Source of the DNA: Candidatus Borrarchaeum yapensis
GTDB taxonomy: Archaea; Asgardarchaeota; Sifarchaeia; Borrarchaeales; Borrarchaeaceae
DNA: 64,000 nt
Direction: 5' to 3'
NCBI GenBank assembly: GCA_016840515.1
Contig: JAEOSF010000016.1
Coordinates: 1-64,000, forward strand
Shown here: positions 17,405 through 26,551 of the stretch, piece by piece
Layout of the letters: each line of letters starts with the position of its first letter
How positions within the stretch are numbered: position 1 is the stretch's first letter
Notes under the pieces: model-generated
Database searches by the model: none
Seen by the model: the letters and a program-made list of their open reading frames with translations, nothing else
Told to the model about the DNA's origin: nothing
Program-made: the position numbers and the translations under genes

Positions 17405-18076
17405 ATGAAATTGCCAACCATGGGTATAACATGTGATCTGAAAGATTATTGTTTTTCATGCGTTGTTGAGTCAACTCCTAGAGATTCTGCAGGAAAAAAC
17501 ATGGGATATCATTGCAAAATATGTAAAATAGATATTCTATGCCCAGCAGGTGTCGGACGCCAATATGACAAAAATACTGGAGAAATCATAGCGGTATGTC
17601 CAAAATGCAGAAACAAGTTAGAGAAGGATTCTTATTCACTCAATACTAAAATAAAAAAAGGTTATATATCATTTCCTGAAGATACTACATTAAATTCTCC
17701 ATTGGAGATGAATGCAGTAATAGAAGTGCCTGATTGGGTGTTATGGGCTAAACCAGGCGATATAGCACAAATAAATGCTAAAGTATCTCCCTGCATTGGG
17801 AATAAGCAGTTAAACTGCCTTGTTGTCATTTTGGATTGTAAGAGCTTTTTCGCCGAAGACTCTAATTTAGAAAAAGCAGATGATTCTTATCCTGAAGATG
17901 CCCTAATAAGTCCTCCATTAAAGATGAATGTTTCAATGGAAGTATCAGATTGGATTTTTTGGGCAAAACCAGGTGATATCGCAGATGTCAAAGCAAAGGT
18001 ATCTCCTTGTATCAATAATAAAGAACTAGACTGCCTTGTCGTTGTCTTGGGTTCAAAGAGTTGTTTTTCTAGGTAA
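17405..18076 (+). CDS. Cys-rich WAKPGD-repeat protein B, two repeat units
   Basis: 223 residues, paralogue of the preceding gene but without the N-terminal hydrophobic anchor. The Cys-rich module is the same (CDLKDYCFSCVV, YHCKICKIDILCPAG, VCPKCRNK). The C-terminal unit is duplicated: PDWVLWAKPGDIAQINAKVSPCIGNK and SDWIFWAKPGDIADVKAKVSPCINNK. Both genes end SKSC-x-SR-stop at the same place, so the C-terminus is intact although an IS-end-like hairpin follows at once. One protein is predicted membrane-bound and the other soluble. No known activity can be given. Confidence 0.68.
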   Translation: MKLPTMGITCDLKDYCFSCVVESTPRDSAGKNMGYHCKICKIDILCPAGVGRQYDKNTGEIIAVCPKCRNKLEKDSYSLNTKIKKGYISFPEDTTLNSPLEMNAVIEVPDWVLWAKPGDIAQINAKVSPCIGNKQLNCLVVILDCKSFFAEDSNLEKADDSYPEDALISPPLKMNVSMEVSDWIFWAKPGDIADVKAKVSPCINNKELDCLVVVLGSKSCFSR

Positions 18077-18104
18077 ACTACCTCACGCTAAAGTTGTGAG
18101 GCTT
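18072..18104 (-). repeat. Solo IS605-type right-end hairpin
   Basis: CCTCAC-9-GTGAGG (18081-18101) with flanking AACTACCTC / GAGGCTT matches the right-end hairpin of the small elements (CCTCGCG ... CGCGAGG preceded by the complement of GGTAGTTCAC). Only the end is present here; no left end is seen nearby. It sits directly after the stop codon of protein B and may serve as its terminator. Confidence 0.5.
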
Positions 18105-18118
18105 TTAGCTGTGCTAGG

Positions 18119-18254
18119 TCTCAGTCCTCTACATATCTCAGTCCTCTACATATCTCAGTCCTCTACATATCTCAGTCCTCTACATATCTCAGTCCTCTAC
18201 ATATCTCAGTCCTCTACATATCTCAGTCCTCTACATATCTCAGTCCTCTACATA
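18119..18254. repeat. Eight perfect tandem copies of a 17-bp unit
   Basis: TCTCAGTCCTCTACATA is repeated eight times without a mismatch over 136 bases, immediately after the hairpin at 18072-18104. The unit has no strong palindrome, and there are no spacers, so this is not a CRISPR. It lies between protein B and the 3' end of guaA. The perfect identity suggests recent expansion by slippage or an assembly-sensitive minisatellite. Confidence 0.9.
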
Positions 18255-18385
18255 CCCATGATTCTACCTAAGAGAGAAAATTTCGCTAGTGTGTTTTAAA
18301 CAGACTGATATATGAATTAAATGAAATAAAACATTACAAGTGAGTATTTAACTTTAAAGAAAACCATGAAGGCATTAAATTGCAT

Positions 18386-19882
18386 CTATTGAGGTTCCAT
18401 ACATGCTGGAGGTTTAGAAGAAATAGCATAGGTAACCCACGTGACATTTTGGACTTCATTTGTTATCCGATTTGAGATCTTTTCAAGCACTTCATAAGGC
18501 AATTTCATCCAGTCTGCAGTCATGATATCATCGCTTTGAATAACTCTCACTGTGACAATATGTCCAATATTACGTGCGTCGCCCATCACACCCGTAGCTA
18601 GATCATCTCCAACAACTGCAAAACACATAAAACATTGATCATAGATTCCTGCATTCTTCAACTCTTCTTCTACAATATAACTAGCGTCTCTACATATACG
18701 TATTTTGTCTTTTGTTATCTCTCCTATGATTCTTGCAGCTAATCCAGGGCCAGGGAATGGATGGCGCTTCCAAGGCAAATTTAATTGACGTGCAACTTCA
18801 CGAACTTCATCCTTATACAGTTCTTTTAATGGCTCTAATAATTCAAATTCCATGTCTGGAAGGACAACATTATGATGTGATTTAATGCGAGAAGCTTCTT
18901 CTGATGGATCTGCACTTTCAATTCGATCGGAATAGATCGTTCCCTGTCCTAAAAAGCGAATGTTTCCATATTTTTGTTCAAATCCTTTTGCTGCTTTTTC
19001 AAAAACCTCGATGAAGGTACTAGCTATGATATGCCTCTTTTCTTCAGGATCTCTTATCCCTCTAAGTCGTTGCAGAAATAATTCGCTGACTTCAATCTGT
19101 TCTAAGTTTTCAAATTTCAAGTAAGAAATTGCGTCTTCAACTTCATTTTTTCTTAGGAGGCCATGATCCACAAAAATGCAGTGCAGTTTATCTCCAATAG
19201 CGCGATTAACAAGTGTAGCTGCAACTGTTGAGTCGATTCCACCAGAAACTCCCATGAGAACATGATCATCTTTGACAATTTCTCTAATTTCTTGCACTGA
19301 TTTCTCGATGAAATCACCCATAGACCACTCTTTTTTACATTGGCAGATTTCAAACACGAAATTTGACAAAATCTGCATTCCATGTAAGGTATGTTGTACT
19401 TCAGGATGAAATTGCAGTCCATAGAAATTCTTGTAACCATATGCTGCCATTGGGGTATTTTCTGTATGTCCGTAGACCGTAGCTTCATTAAAGTCTGTTA
19501 CTTTGTCTCCATGACTCATCCATACAATCTCTTTGTCTGAAAGGTCTTTGAAAAGAGTATTGTTATTATCAACATAGAGTACGGTTTTTCCATATTCTCT
19601 CGTTGTACTTGGATCGACTTTACCGCCAAGTTCGTGCGCTATTAGCTGGTGACCATAGCAAATCCCAAGCATAGGAATTTTGAATTTACTAACATCAAGT
19701 TTTGGAGCATTTGATGCATAAACGCTGTTAGGTCCACCAGAGAGGATAATTCCTTTATATTCGTTCTCATCAAATTCTACTTTATACGGGTTTATTTCGG
19801 AATATACGCCTAATTGCCTGATTCTTCGTGCGATTAGGTGAGTATATTGTCCGCCAAAATCTATAACGACAATTTTATCCAT
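18386..19882 (-). CDS. guaA: GMP synthase (glutamine-hydrolysing), fused form
   Basis: About 498 residues with an N-terminal class-I glutamine amidotransferase (GICYGHQLIA with the nucleophilic Cys, FHPEVQHT with the catalytic His) and a C-terminal ATP-pyrophosphatase (MGVSGGIDSTVAATL P-loop, RHPFPGPGLAARIIGE dimer domain). It converts XMP, ATP and glutamine to GMP. Many archaea encode the two halves separately; here they are fused as in bacteria. The ending SSKPPACMEPQ is close to the usual SKPPATIEWE. The ATG at 19882 (MDKIVVIDFGGQY) follows AAGTGA and is preferred over the track's GTG at 19891. Confidence 0.95.
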   Translation of the reverse strand: MDKIVVIDFGGQYTHLIARRIRQLGVYSEINPYKVEFDENEYKGIILSGGPNSVYASNAPKLDVSKFKIPMLGICYGHQLIAHELGGKVDPSTTREYGKTVLYVDNNNTLFKDLSDKEIVWMSHGDKVTDFNEATVYGHTENTPMAAYGYKNFYGLQFHPEVQHTLHGMQILSNFVFEICQCKKEWSMGDFIEKSVQEIREIVKDDHVLMGVSGGIDSTVAATLVNRAIGDKLHCIFVDHGLLRKNEVEDAISYLKFENLEQIEVSELFLQRLRGIRDPEEKRHIIASTFIEVFEKAAKGFEQKYGNIRFLGQGTIYSDRIESADPSEEASRIKSHHNVVLPDMEFELLEPLKELYKDEVREVARQLNLPWKRHPFPGPGLAARIIGEITKDKIRICRDASYIVEEELKNAGIYDQCFMCFAVVGDDLATGVMGDARNIGHIVTVRVIQSDDIMTADWMKLPYEVLEKISNRITNEVQNVTWVTYAISSKPPACMEPQ

Positions 19883-20096
19883 GAATTTCACTTACTTGAT
19901 ATAATTTAAAGACTTGAATTAAAAGTTTTTTAACAATTATGTGCTTATATTTCTTATTTTATAAATCTAGTTTAACACCTAAATATAAAATCACAATCCA
20001 TCGATCACTTACGAGTTTGAACATAAGTTCTAAGATTTTTAATAAATATGAACACTTTTCAAGGAATCAACTCAACTTCACGTGAGCTGAAAAGTA

Positions 20097-20726
20097 TTGT
20101 CTTTAGATAAAACATCACAAATCAGTATTCTTGGTTTTGGTGACAGTCTTACTGCAGGTTATCCAGGATACGATCCTAGTTATCGGATGGGAAATGAAAA
20201 GTCCCAATATAGTTACTGGTTAATCGAATCCGCCAAACTAAAAGGCTGGCCAAACATAGAGTTTGATAATAAAGGAGTCCCAGGAGAACTTGCTCAATAT
20301 ATGTACAGTCGATTGGTTACATTACTCGGCAAAAAGAGTTATGATATAATTGTTATTCTAGGAGGCACTAATGATATAGGCTGGGGTATGGATCCTCATC
20401 AGATTTTTGAAAACTTGAAAAGACTGTGGGTGACTGCCAAAGCAAGTGGGGCTCATGTGATAGCCTGCACAGTGCCTCCGATTGGCTCAGTATATTCACC
20501 TGTTCAGAACGCTCAAGATACACTTAATAAAAAAATACTAAACGAACAATCGCCCAATGATAAAATCTTCCGAATAGATCTTTTTAATGCTTTAGTTAAT
20601 GAAGAAGGATTGCTTAAACCTGATTATGATGCAGGTGATGGCGTTCATTTTAGTATAGAAGGTTATAAGCGAATGGGCGAATTCATTTGGATCGAGGGAA
20701 TATATCTATTATTAAAGCCTGTATGA
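20097..20726 (+). CDS. SGNH/GDSL-family hydrolase
   Basis: 209 residues with the SGNH blocks: GFGDSLTAG (nucleophilic Ser), the Gly in NKGVPGE, GGTNDIGWG (Asn of the oxyanion hole) and DGVHFSIEGY (catalytic Asp-x-x-His). It is probably an esterase or lipase-like hydrolase; substrate unknown. There is no signal peptide, so it is likely cytosolic. The start is a TTG; no ATG lies at a suitable place and upstream GTGAGCTGAAAAG may act as a weak ribosome binding site. Confidence 0.85.
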   Translation: MSLDKTSQISILGFGDSLTAGYPGYDPSYRMGNEKSQYSYWLIESAKLKGWPNIEFDNKGVPGELAQYMYSRLVTLLGKKSYDIIVILGGTNDIGWGMDPHQIFENLKRLWVTAKASGAHVIACTVPPIGSVYSPVQNAQDTLNKKILNEQSPNDKIFRIDLFNALVNEEGLLKPDYDAGDGVHFSIEGYKRMGEFIWIEGIYLLLKPV

Positions 20727-20803
20727 TTCTAGGTAACTGATCTAAATGAGTTTTAAAATGGCCAAAAAATAAGAGGAGAGCGAAGTCTCATACAATGACT
20801 TTA

Positions 20804-21094
20804 CTATAATTTTCTAATAATTTCTGCTCCTTTTTCAGCTGGGATTGCCACTAATGTTTCAGTCGATACCGCCCCTCCACTCCCGAGTGTCAGTAGGATT
20901 TGCATCATAGCTTCATTGTTTGGAGCCTCAATTGCAGAAAGAAAATCATACCGCCCCATTGTGTAGTAGAGGTTTTTTATTTCTCCTCCAACAGACTGGG
21001 CTACTTTTTTGGCTGCTTCGTACCGCATTGGTGAATCCTTTATCTTTGAAATCCCCTCTTTAGTATACTTGCCAAGAATGATATAAATCGGCAT
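20804..21094 (-). CDS. GYD-domain protein
   Basis: 96 residues with the features of the GYD family: an N-terminal IYIILGKYTKEGISKIKDSP, the GGEIKNLYYTMGRYDFLSAIEAP core and a C-terminal GAVSTETLVAIPAEKGAEII. These small ferredoxin-fold-like proteins are common in archaea and bacteria; no activity has been settled. The ATG at 21094 is chosen because GGGAGGTAACGAT lies directly upstream, making the track's earlier start part of the ribosome binding site. Confidence 0.85.
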   Translation of the reverse strand: MPIYIILGKYTKEGISKIKDSPMRYEAAKKVAQSVGGEIKNLYYTMGRYDFLSAIEAPNNEAMMQILLTLGSGGAVSTETLVAIPAEKGAEIIRKL

Positions 21095-21233
21095 ATCGTT
21101 ACCTCCCACAGTTTTTTACAAATACGATTCTCTATATATTCGAATACTTTGTATTTATGTGTTGTAAGCAAAATAAATTAATCATAAATTCTGAAAATTG
21201 AGACAAACAAAACAATTGTTACGTGTGTGAAGA

Positions 21234-23000
21234 ATGGAAAAAGTCAGAAGAATTTCAACGATAGACATACCAAATGATTCTTTTGAAGATCTTCCAGACG
21301 ATTCAGTAGATACAATTGTTATAAGCACAGATTTTGATCCAACTGAGAAGTATTTATACCAGGATCTAGTTTTAAGTAATATTTACGAAAAACGCCTCAA
21401 AAAAACGATAAACAACATTCAAAAGGCCGTTAAAATTCTTAAAAATGGTGGTTTATTATTTGTATATGGTCTACCGAGATGGCTTCCCTTTTTTGGAGTT
21501 TTCCTAGATTCACTGCAGAACGAAAAATCCAAGATGATGTTTAAGTATTGGATTGCACTTGATATTGATGCAAGACCTCCAAATGAGACCTTTCCGCCTA
21601 CTCATACAGGTTTACTCATGTATTTGAAGAGCAGAAACACTAAGACGCCGTCTCCATTCCTTTTAAACACCAAAACAGTGCGAATACCTTATCAAGAATG
21701 TCGGGCATGCGGAAAGATCACAAAGGATTGGGGCGGAAAAAAGCATTTGTTAAATCCGTTAGGTGCTGCCGTTTCAGATGTGTGGAGAGATTTGCCTAAG
21801 ACACTTCTTGAAACAAACGAAACTCCAGATTTTGTGTTAAATCGAATATATGACCTCGTGGAAAAACCTTCTGTATCTTTCATACATATTATCGAACAGC
21901 AACCTCAAGCGCTAATAGAACAGCAATTTGAACCCCTTACAGGAAAGGCTATGGAAGTTTCTCAACATAATAAAGGGGTTCTTAAAACGTTGCCCTTAGA
22001 TCAAGTTCTTCTTGTTGATGCGATTGAGTTTATGAAAAGGATTGCAGCCAAATACCCTGAGGGGATATTTGATCTGGCATTCGCAGACCCTCCGTACAAT
22101 CTCGAAAAGAATTACGGAGAATATGCTGATTTACGATCTGATCAGAGATATTTGGCGTGGTGTGAGGACGGGCTTAAACTAATGTGCGAAGTTTTACGCC
22201 CTGGAGGAGCATTGGTGATATTAAATTTACCAAAGTGGTGTATCCATCATGCAGCATTCTTAAATGAGTTGGATGATATGATCTTCAGACATTGGATTGT
22301 GTGGGATGCCTTATCAGAACCCGCAGGAAAAATCATGCCCGCTCATTATACACTTCTTTATTATACAAAGCGTGGAGGTTCAATTACCTTTAATTCTCCT
22401 TCTCCTACTGATTCCGATTCTCTAGGTCCTATAGATGCTCACTATTACTGCCTTCGAAAAAGTTGCATCAAGAAAAGAAAGACTGCCAGAGACAATGATA
22501 AGGTTAACTTAACCGATATTTGGTGGGATATTCACAGAATTAAGCACAAAAAGGATAGAGATCAACATCCCTGTCAATTGCCAATAAAACTCATGGAACG
22601 CATAATAAAATTGACAACTAATCAAGAAGATATTGTTTTTGATCCTTTTTGTGGTGCGGGAACAACCGCGATTGTGTCAAAGATGTTTAAGCGCCACTTT
22701 ATTACTACAGATATTGACGAGAAATATGTTGAAATAGCGAAGCGAAACCTAATGATGTTACAACCTACTTTGAATGGGGAGTATCGTTTTATTAGAGAAA
22801 GTGTTTCGCAGTCTCGAAAAAACGCAGTGCCAAGAAAAGAAATTGAAATTGACTACATAAACTTATGTAAGAAAGAGAAAAGAGTCTTATCAATTGAAGA
22901 GGTTGCAGTTATTAATGAAACACTTGCTAACAAAATCCGAAGTTACTATCCAAACATTAAAAAACTTCGAAAAATTGCTCAGAGAAGACTAAACTGGTGA
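21234..23000 (+). CDS. DNA adenine/cytosine-N4 methyltransferase with a degenerate duplicate domain
   Basis: 588 residues. The C-terminal half (about 245-520) is a complete beta-class methyltransferase: catalytic DPPY (LAFADPPYNLEKNYGEY), then target-recognition sequence, and the AdoMet motif DPFCGAGTTA near residue 475. The N-terminal half repeats the fold (SVDTIVISTDFDPTEKYL; LKNGGLLFVYGLPRWLPFFGVFLD matching LRPGGALVILNLPKWCIHHAAFLN) but has DFDP where DPPY should be and no FCGAG motif, so it is probably inactive and may bind DNA or dimerise. A CRACGK pair could hold zinc. No restriction endonuclease is adjacent, so it looks like an orphan methyltransferase. Confidence 0.88.
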   Translation: MEKVRRISTIDIPNDSFEDLPDDSVDTIVISTDFDPTEKYLYQDLVLSNIYEKRLKKTINNIQKAVKILKNGGLLFVYGLPRWLPFFGVFLDSLQNEKSKMMFKYWIALDIDARPPNETFPPTHTGLLMYLKSRNTKTPSPFLLNTKTVRIPYQECRACGKITKDWGGKKHLLNPLGAAVSDVWRDLPKTLLETNETPDFVLNRIYDLVEKPSVSFIHIIEQQPQALIEQQFEPLTGKAMEVSQHNKGVLKTLPLDQVLLVDAIEFMKRIAAKYPEGIFDLAFADPPYNLEKNYGEYADLRSDQRYLAWCEDGLKLMCEVLRPGGALVILNLPKWCIHHAAFLNELDDMIFRHWIVWDALSEPAGKIMPAHYTLLYYTKRGGSITFNSPSPTDSDSLGPIDAHYYCLRKSCIKKRKTARDNDKVNLTDIWWDIHRIKHKKDRDQHPCQLPIKLMERIIKLTTNQEDIVFDPFCGAGTTAIVSKMFKRHFITTDIDEKYVEIAKRNLMMLQPTLNGEYRFIRESVSQSRKNAVPRKEIEIDYINLCKKEKRVLSIEEVAVINETLANKIRSYYPNIKKLRKIAQRRLNW

Positions 23001-23106
23001 TAGTATGCTAATGTACTAGAAATTGTAGCACTTGGATTTTTACTTTTTGAGCAAAAAAATTAAATGAGTATTCTGCTTAGAGGATTTATGGGATGAGGTG
23101 AGTTAA

Positions 23107-24282
23107 TTGGATTTTCTTTTAGGAAAAGAGGAAGAAATGATAAGAGACAAAGTAAGAAATTTTGCAAAAAATGAAATCGAGCCAATTGCAGACAATATAG
23201 ATGAAACAGAAGAATTTCCGAGAGAGATATTTGAGAAAATGAGCAAAGAAGGTCTGTTTGGTATACCATTCACAAGAGAGTATGGAGGGCTCGACCTAAA
23301 GTTACCACATCTTTGTACAGCAATAACTTTAGAGGAATTAGGGTATGCAAGTAATGCAATAGCAGCGATATATGATGTACACAGCATTTTATTCGGAATA
23401 ACTCTACGAGACGTAGGAACCGAGGAGCAAAAAAGACTATTTCTTAAACCAGCAATAGAAGGTAAAATAATTGGGGCATTTGCAACAACAGAGCCAGAAG
23501 CAAGTTCAGATCCCTCTTCAATTCAAACAAGGGCACAGAGAAATGGGGAGGTATGGCTTATTAATGGACATAAACGCTTCATTTCGAATTCGCCTGTAGC
23601 AGATTACATGATTACATGGGCTCAGACGGATGCGGGATTAAGTGGTTTTATTATAGATCTAAAAGCTGATGGCGTTAAGATAGGTGCATCAGATAAGAAA
23701 ATGGGAAATAGGGGACAATTAACTGCAGATGTAATTTTAAAAGACGTTTCTGTACCACCCGAAAATCAGATTGGTGAACTAGGCTCTGGATTAAAATATG
23801 CATTATCCACCTTAGGGATTGGCAGAATAGGCATAGGGGCGGCTTCCGTAGGGCTTGCTCAGGCCGCACTAGATGAAGCAGTAAACTATGCAAAAGAGAG
23901 AGAGCAATTTTCTAAGAAATTAGCAGAATTCCAGATAATACAATTTAAGATAGCGGATATGATGATGAAAGTCGAAACTGCCCGTCTAATAACATGCAAG
24001 GCCGCCTTTTTGAAAGATATAGGCGATAAAAGGCACATATCATGGTCTTCGATGGCAAAAACTTATGCAACTGAGATTGCGGTAGACGTTGCAAGAGACG
24101 CAGTGCAAATATTTGGTGGCTATGGTTATATCAAGCAACTTGGTTATGATAATTCAACTTATAAAGTGGAACGAATTTATCGAGATGCAAAGATACCGGA
24201 AATATATGAAGGCACAAATGAGATCCAAAGATTAGTTATCGCAAAAAGTATTTTGGGACGAGAATACGTAAGAGCGGCATAA
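23107..24282 (+). CDS. Acyl-CoA dehydrogenase
   Basis: 391 residues with the full acyl-CoA dehydrogenase fold: FAKNEIEPIAD helix, FATTEPEASSDPSSI and FAD-binding ISNSPVADYMITWAQT, RIGIGAASVGLAQAALDEAVNYAKEREQF, FGGYGYIKQL, and the catalytic glutamate in IPEIYEGTNEIQRLVIAK. It oxidises acyl-CoA to enoyl-CoA, passing electrons to an electron-transfer flavoprotein that is not in this window. The start is TTG at 23107, preceded by GGATGAGGTGAG at good spacing. It has no ETF or thiolase neighbour here, so chain-length specificity is unknown. Confidence 0.93.
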   Translation: MDFLLGKEEEMIRDKVRNFAKNEIEPIADNIDETEEFPREIFEKMSKEGLFGIPFTREYGGLDLKLPHLCTAITLEELGYASNAIAAIYDVHSILFGITLRDVGTEEQKRLFLKPAIEGKIIGAFATTEPEASSDPSSIQTRAQRNGEVWLINGHKRFISNSPVADYMITWAQTDAGLSGFIIDLKADGVKIGASDKKMGNRGQLTADVILKDVSVPPENQIGELGSGLKYALSTLGIGRIGIGAASVGLAQAALDEAVNYAKEREQFSKKLAEFQIIQFKIADMMMKVETARLITCKAAFLKDIGDKRHISWSSMAKTYATEIAVDVARDAVQIFGGYGYIKQLGYDNSTYKVERIYRDAKIPEIYEGTNEIQRLVIAKSILGREYVRAA

Positions 24283-24415
24283 CTTGCCAATATTTTTGTT
24301 ATATGCTAGAAGTAAACCTTTGATAGAGTCGATTAAGATATAAAAGATGATAATAAAAACAATTATGAGACTTTAAATATGTATTTTGACGATTGATGAA
24401 GGACGTGCTAACAAT

Positions 24416-25498
24416 ATGTCGGCAGAAGATTATTTTAGACTAGGAAATAAGTATTTCTTACAAGGTCAATTTCAAAAAGCAATAGAAGAGTATCAGAAGG
24501 CACTTGAGATTGATCCTAATTTCTATCAAGCTTGGAATAAAATGGGAGATGCATATAACGCTTTAGGCAATTCTGAACAGGCATTAGAATGCTATGAGAG
24601 ATCATTAAAAATTAAAACAGATCAGCCTGTTATTGAAGACCATTCAAAAAAAGTTAAAGAGAAGCGTGCACTAGCTGGTGCGAAATTACGTAGATCAGAG
24701 CGTATAAAAGAATCTGAGGATGAAGCTCCTGGAGCGCCTGCTGCTCCAACACATGGTCCAGAACTTCTATCGATTGATGAAGTACGTATTTTTGATGATG
24801 AGAGTGAACTAGTTCCCGAAAAGACTATTCCTTTGAAAGCGAAGGCAGTATATTATCCTCGAATGCAACAAGGAAAAATCTATCCCTTATCAGTCTTGAT
24901 TTCAAGTGAAAAAATCAAACTTTTAATCCCCGAAGAGCAACAAGAAAAAGAAATTGAACTTGCTGCTAAGATTGGGGACGTAATTGAGATTCGTCCAACC
25001 TGTCCAGCTCTCAGCATTTCTCCGTCAAGTAAAAGGATTAGAGTTGCTGAAGGTGTGCATGAATATCAATTTGCAGTCGTACCTTTGGTTGAAGGCGAGT
25101 ATGAGATCATTATTGAGTTTTATAGAGATATCGAGCTTCTTGGTAGAATTTCTTTGGAATATTACAGTCCTAAAAAGAAAATTTGGATTCCAGGTATTAT
25201 TATACAAAAGAAAGCTAAGCAAATCAATCTTGGAAAAGTTAAAATTGGTATCTCTCCAAAATTGACAGCATTCTACTCGGCTTTTGCAGCTGTTTTTGGA
25301 GTTAGTACAAGAGCTCTGGATCAAATCGGAATCGATTGGCAATCTGAATTGCTGAGGATCTTTACGCAGACCGTATTTGGAATGATAGCAGTGATTTTAG
25401 CCGCGATTGTTGTGTTGGGATTTCTAATAGGCGCAAAACCGTTTCAAATCGAAAAAGATGACATGAAATTTAAACCAGTACAATATGAAATTGAGTAG
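24416..25498 (+). CDS. TPR protein with a C-terminal membrane anchor
   Basis: About 360 residues. Two to three TPR units form the N-terminus (DYFRLGNKYFLQGQFQKAIEEY, AWNKMGDAYNALGNSEQALECY). A charged linker (SERIKESEDEAPGAPAAPT) leads to a strand-rich domain of about 140 residues (IPLKAKAVYYPRMQQGKIYPLSVLI ... YEIIIEFYRDIELLGRISLEYY) of unknown family. One transmembrane helix follows (TVFGMIAVILAAIVVLGFLIG). It is likely a tail-anchored scaffold facing the cytosol. The ATG at 24416 (MSAEDYF) is preferred to the track's TTG, matching the start of the TPR gene at 2602-3261. Confidence 0.75.
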   Translation: MSAEDYFRLGNKYFLQGQFQKAIEEYQKALEIDPNFYQAWNKMGDAYNALGNSEQALECYERSLKIKTDQPVIEDHSKKVKEKRALAGAKLRRSERIKESEDEAPGAPAAPTHGPELLSIDEVRIFDDESELVPEKTIPLKAKAVYYPRMQQGKIYPLSVLISSEKIKLLIPEEQQEKEIELAAKIGDVIEIRPTCPALSISPSSKRIRVAEGVHEYQFAVVPLVEGEYEIIIEFYRDIELLGRISLEYYSPKKKIWIPGIIIQKKAKQINLGKVKIGISPKLTAFYSAFAAVFGVSTRALDQIGIDWQSELLRIFTQTVFGMIAVILAAIVVLGFLIGAKPFQIEKDDMKFKPVQYEIE

Positions 25499-25499
25499 C

Positions 25500-26414
25500 T
25501 TATGAAAACTTGATGAAATCTTCTTTAAATGATTTCTCAGAGATCCATTCAACAACTGTAACATTGGGCTTCTCTTTTCTTATTTTTCTCAACTCTGCTA
25601 CTGTCATTCCTCTAGTAATTTCACCTTTTGTTTCAATTGCGACATGATAATCGATTTTTTTACACGCAGATGGATTCATTAGTGAGTATACAGTTAAGGG
25701 ATCATACATTTGTGCTGCATCAATTCCATCTTTTTCAGAAATAAGTTTAATGCATACCGTCATCATAGAAACAATCGGTTCTCTTAATACTGGATCTTTA
25801 ATTCTCTCAAAATCAGATACTCTCATTTTCACATTCATACATGCATCAAGAGGGATTAATGTTTTTTTTACGGGAAATCTGAAAACAATATCTGCAGCCT
25901 CAGGATCTACAAAGATATTAAATTCAGCAACTCTGTTTGCATTTCCAGGAACTTTTATTGCCCCACCCATGATCACTATTTCCTGCACTTGGGACATTAT
26001 TTCTGATTTCTGTCTAATTGCTTTTGCGATATTTGTAAGAGGGCCTAAGGTAATAAGCTTTAATTGGTTCGGATTCTTTTCAATAATCGATAATATTTTC
26101 TCAACTGCATCGTGTGTTAAATTCGCTTCATTCCTAGGACGTAAATTTCCTAATCCGCCTTCTCCATGAACACTAGATTGTAACAAGTCTCTTGCAAGTG
26201 GTTTTTCAGCACCTGAATAGACAGGAATATCTTCTCTCTTCAGTAAACTCAAAATATATCGAGTGTTTCTTGTCGTATTCTCAATAGTTGTATTTCCTGC
26301 AACAGTCGTGATTGCATGGATTTTAAACATTCCTGATTTAATAGCAAGCATTAAAGCTAAAAAATCGTCATATCCTGGGTCAGTGTCAATTATAATATCT
26401 TGAATTTTAATCAC
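25500..26414 (-). CDS. Inosine/uridine-preferring nucleoside hydrolase
   Basis: 304 residues with the calcium-binding signature DTDPGYDDFLALMLA, VHGEGGLG, ITLGPLTNIA and EFNIFVDPEAADIVF of the nucleoside hydrolase family. The enzyme splits ribonucleosides into base and ribose, a salvage step. The GTG start overlaps its own AAGAGGGTGAT ribosome binding site, so initiation may really be at the ATT three codons later; this is uncertain. It is convergent with the TPR-membrane gene, ending 2 bases from it. Confidence 0.9.
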   Translation of the reverse strand: MIKIQDIIIDTDPGYDDFLALMLAIKSGMFKIHAITTVAGNTTIENTTRNTRYILSLLKREDIPVYSGAEKPLARDLLQSSVHGEGGLGNLRPRNEANLTHDAVEKILSIIEKNPNQLKLITLGPLTNIAKAIRQKSEIMSQVQEIVIMGGAIKVPGNANRVAEFNIFVDPEAADIVFRFPVKKTLIPLDACMNVKMRVSDFERIKDPVLREPIVSMMTVCIKLISEKDGIDAAQMYDPLTVYSLMNPSACKKIDYHVAIETKGEITRGMTVAELRKIRKEKPNVTVVEWISEKSFKEDFIKFS

Positions 26415-26551
26415 CCTCTTAATTAACTGTATTTAATTACCCTATAGGCGTATAATACCTTTTCAGGGTTATTTCATGAAAAAATGAAAAATCAAAAACG
26501 CTATTCCATTGAGTTAATAGAAGTAAATAGTTTAAAAACAGGCAAGGAATT

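Noticed and set aside
18072-18104. The idea that the IS-end hairpin created the stop codon of protein B
   Set aside because: Protein A ends at the same place (SKSC-x-SR-stop) without such a hairpin, so the stop is ancestral.
18119-18254. CRISPR-like array
   Set aside because: The copies are head-to-tail with no spacers and the unit is only 17 bp.
18036-18299. Track ORF of 87 residues over the tandem repeat
   Set aside because: It is a translation of the 17-bp repeat read through three frames and overlaps the end of protein B; no ribosome binding site or family.
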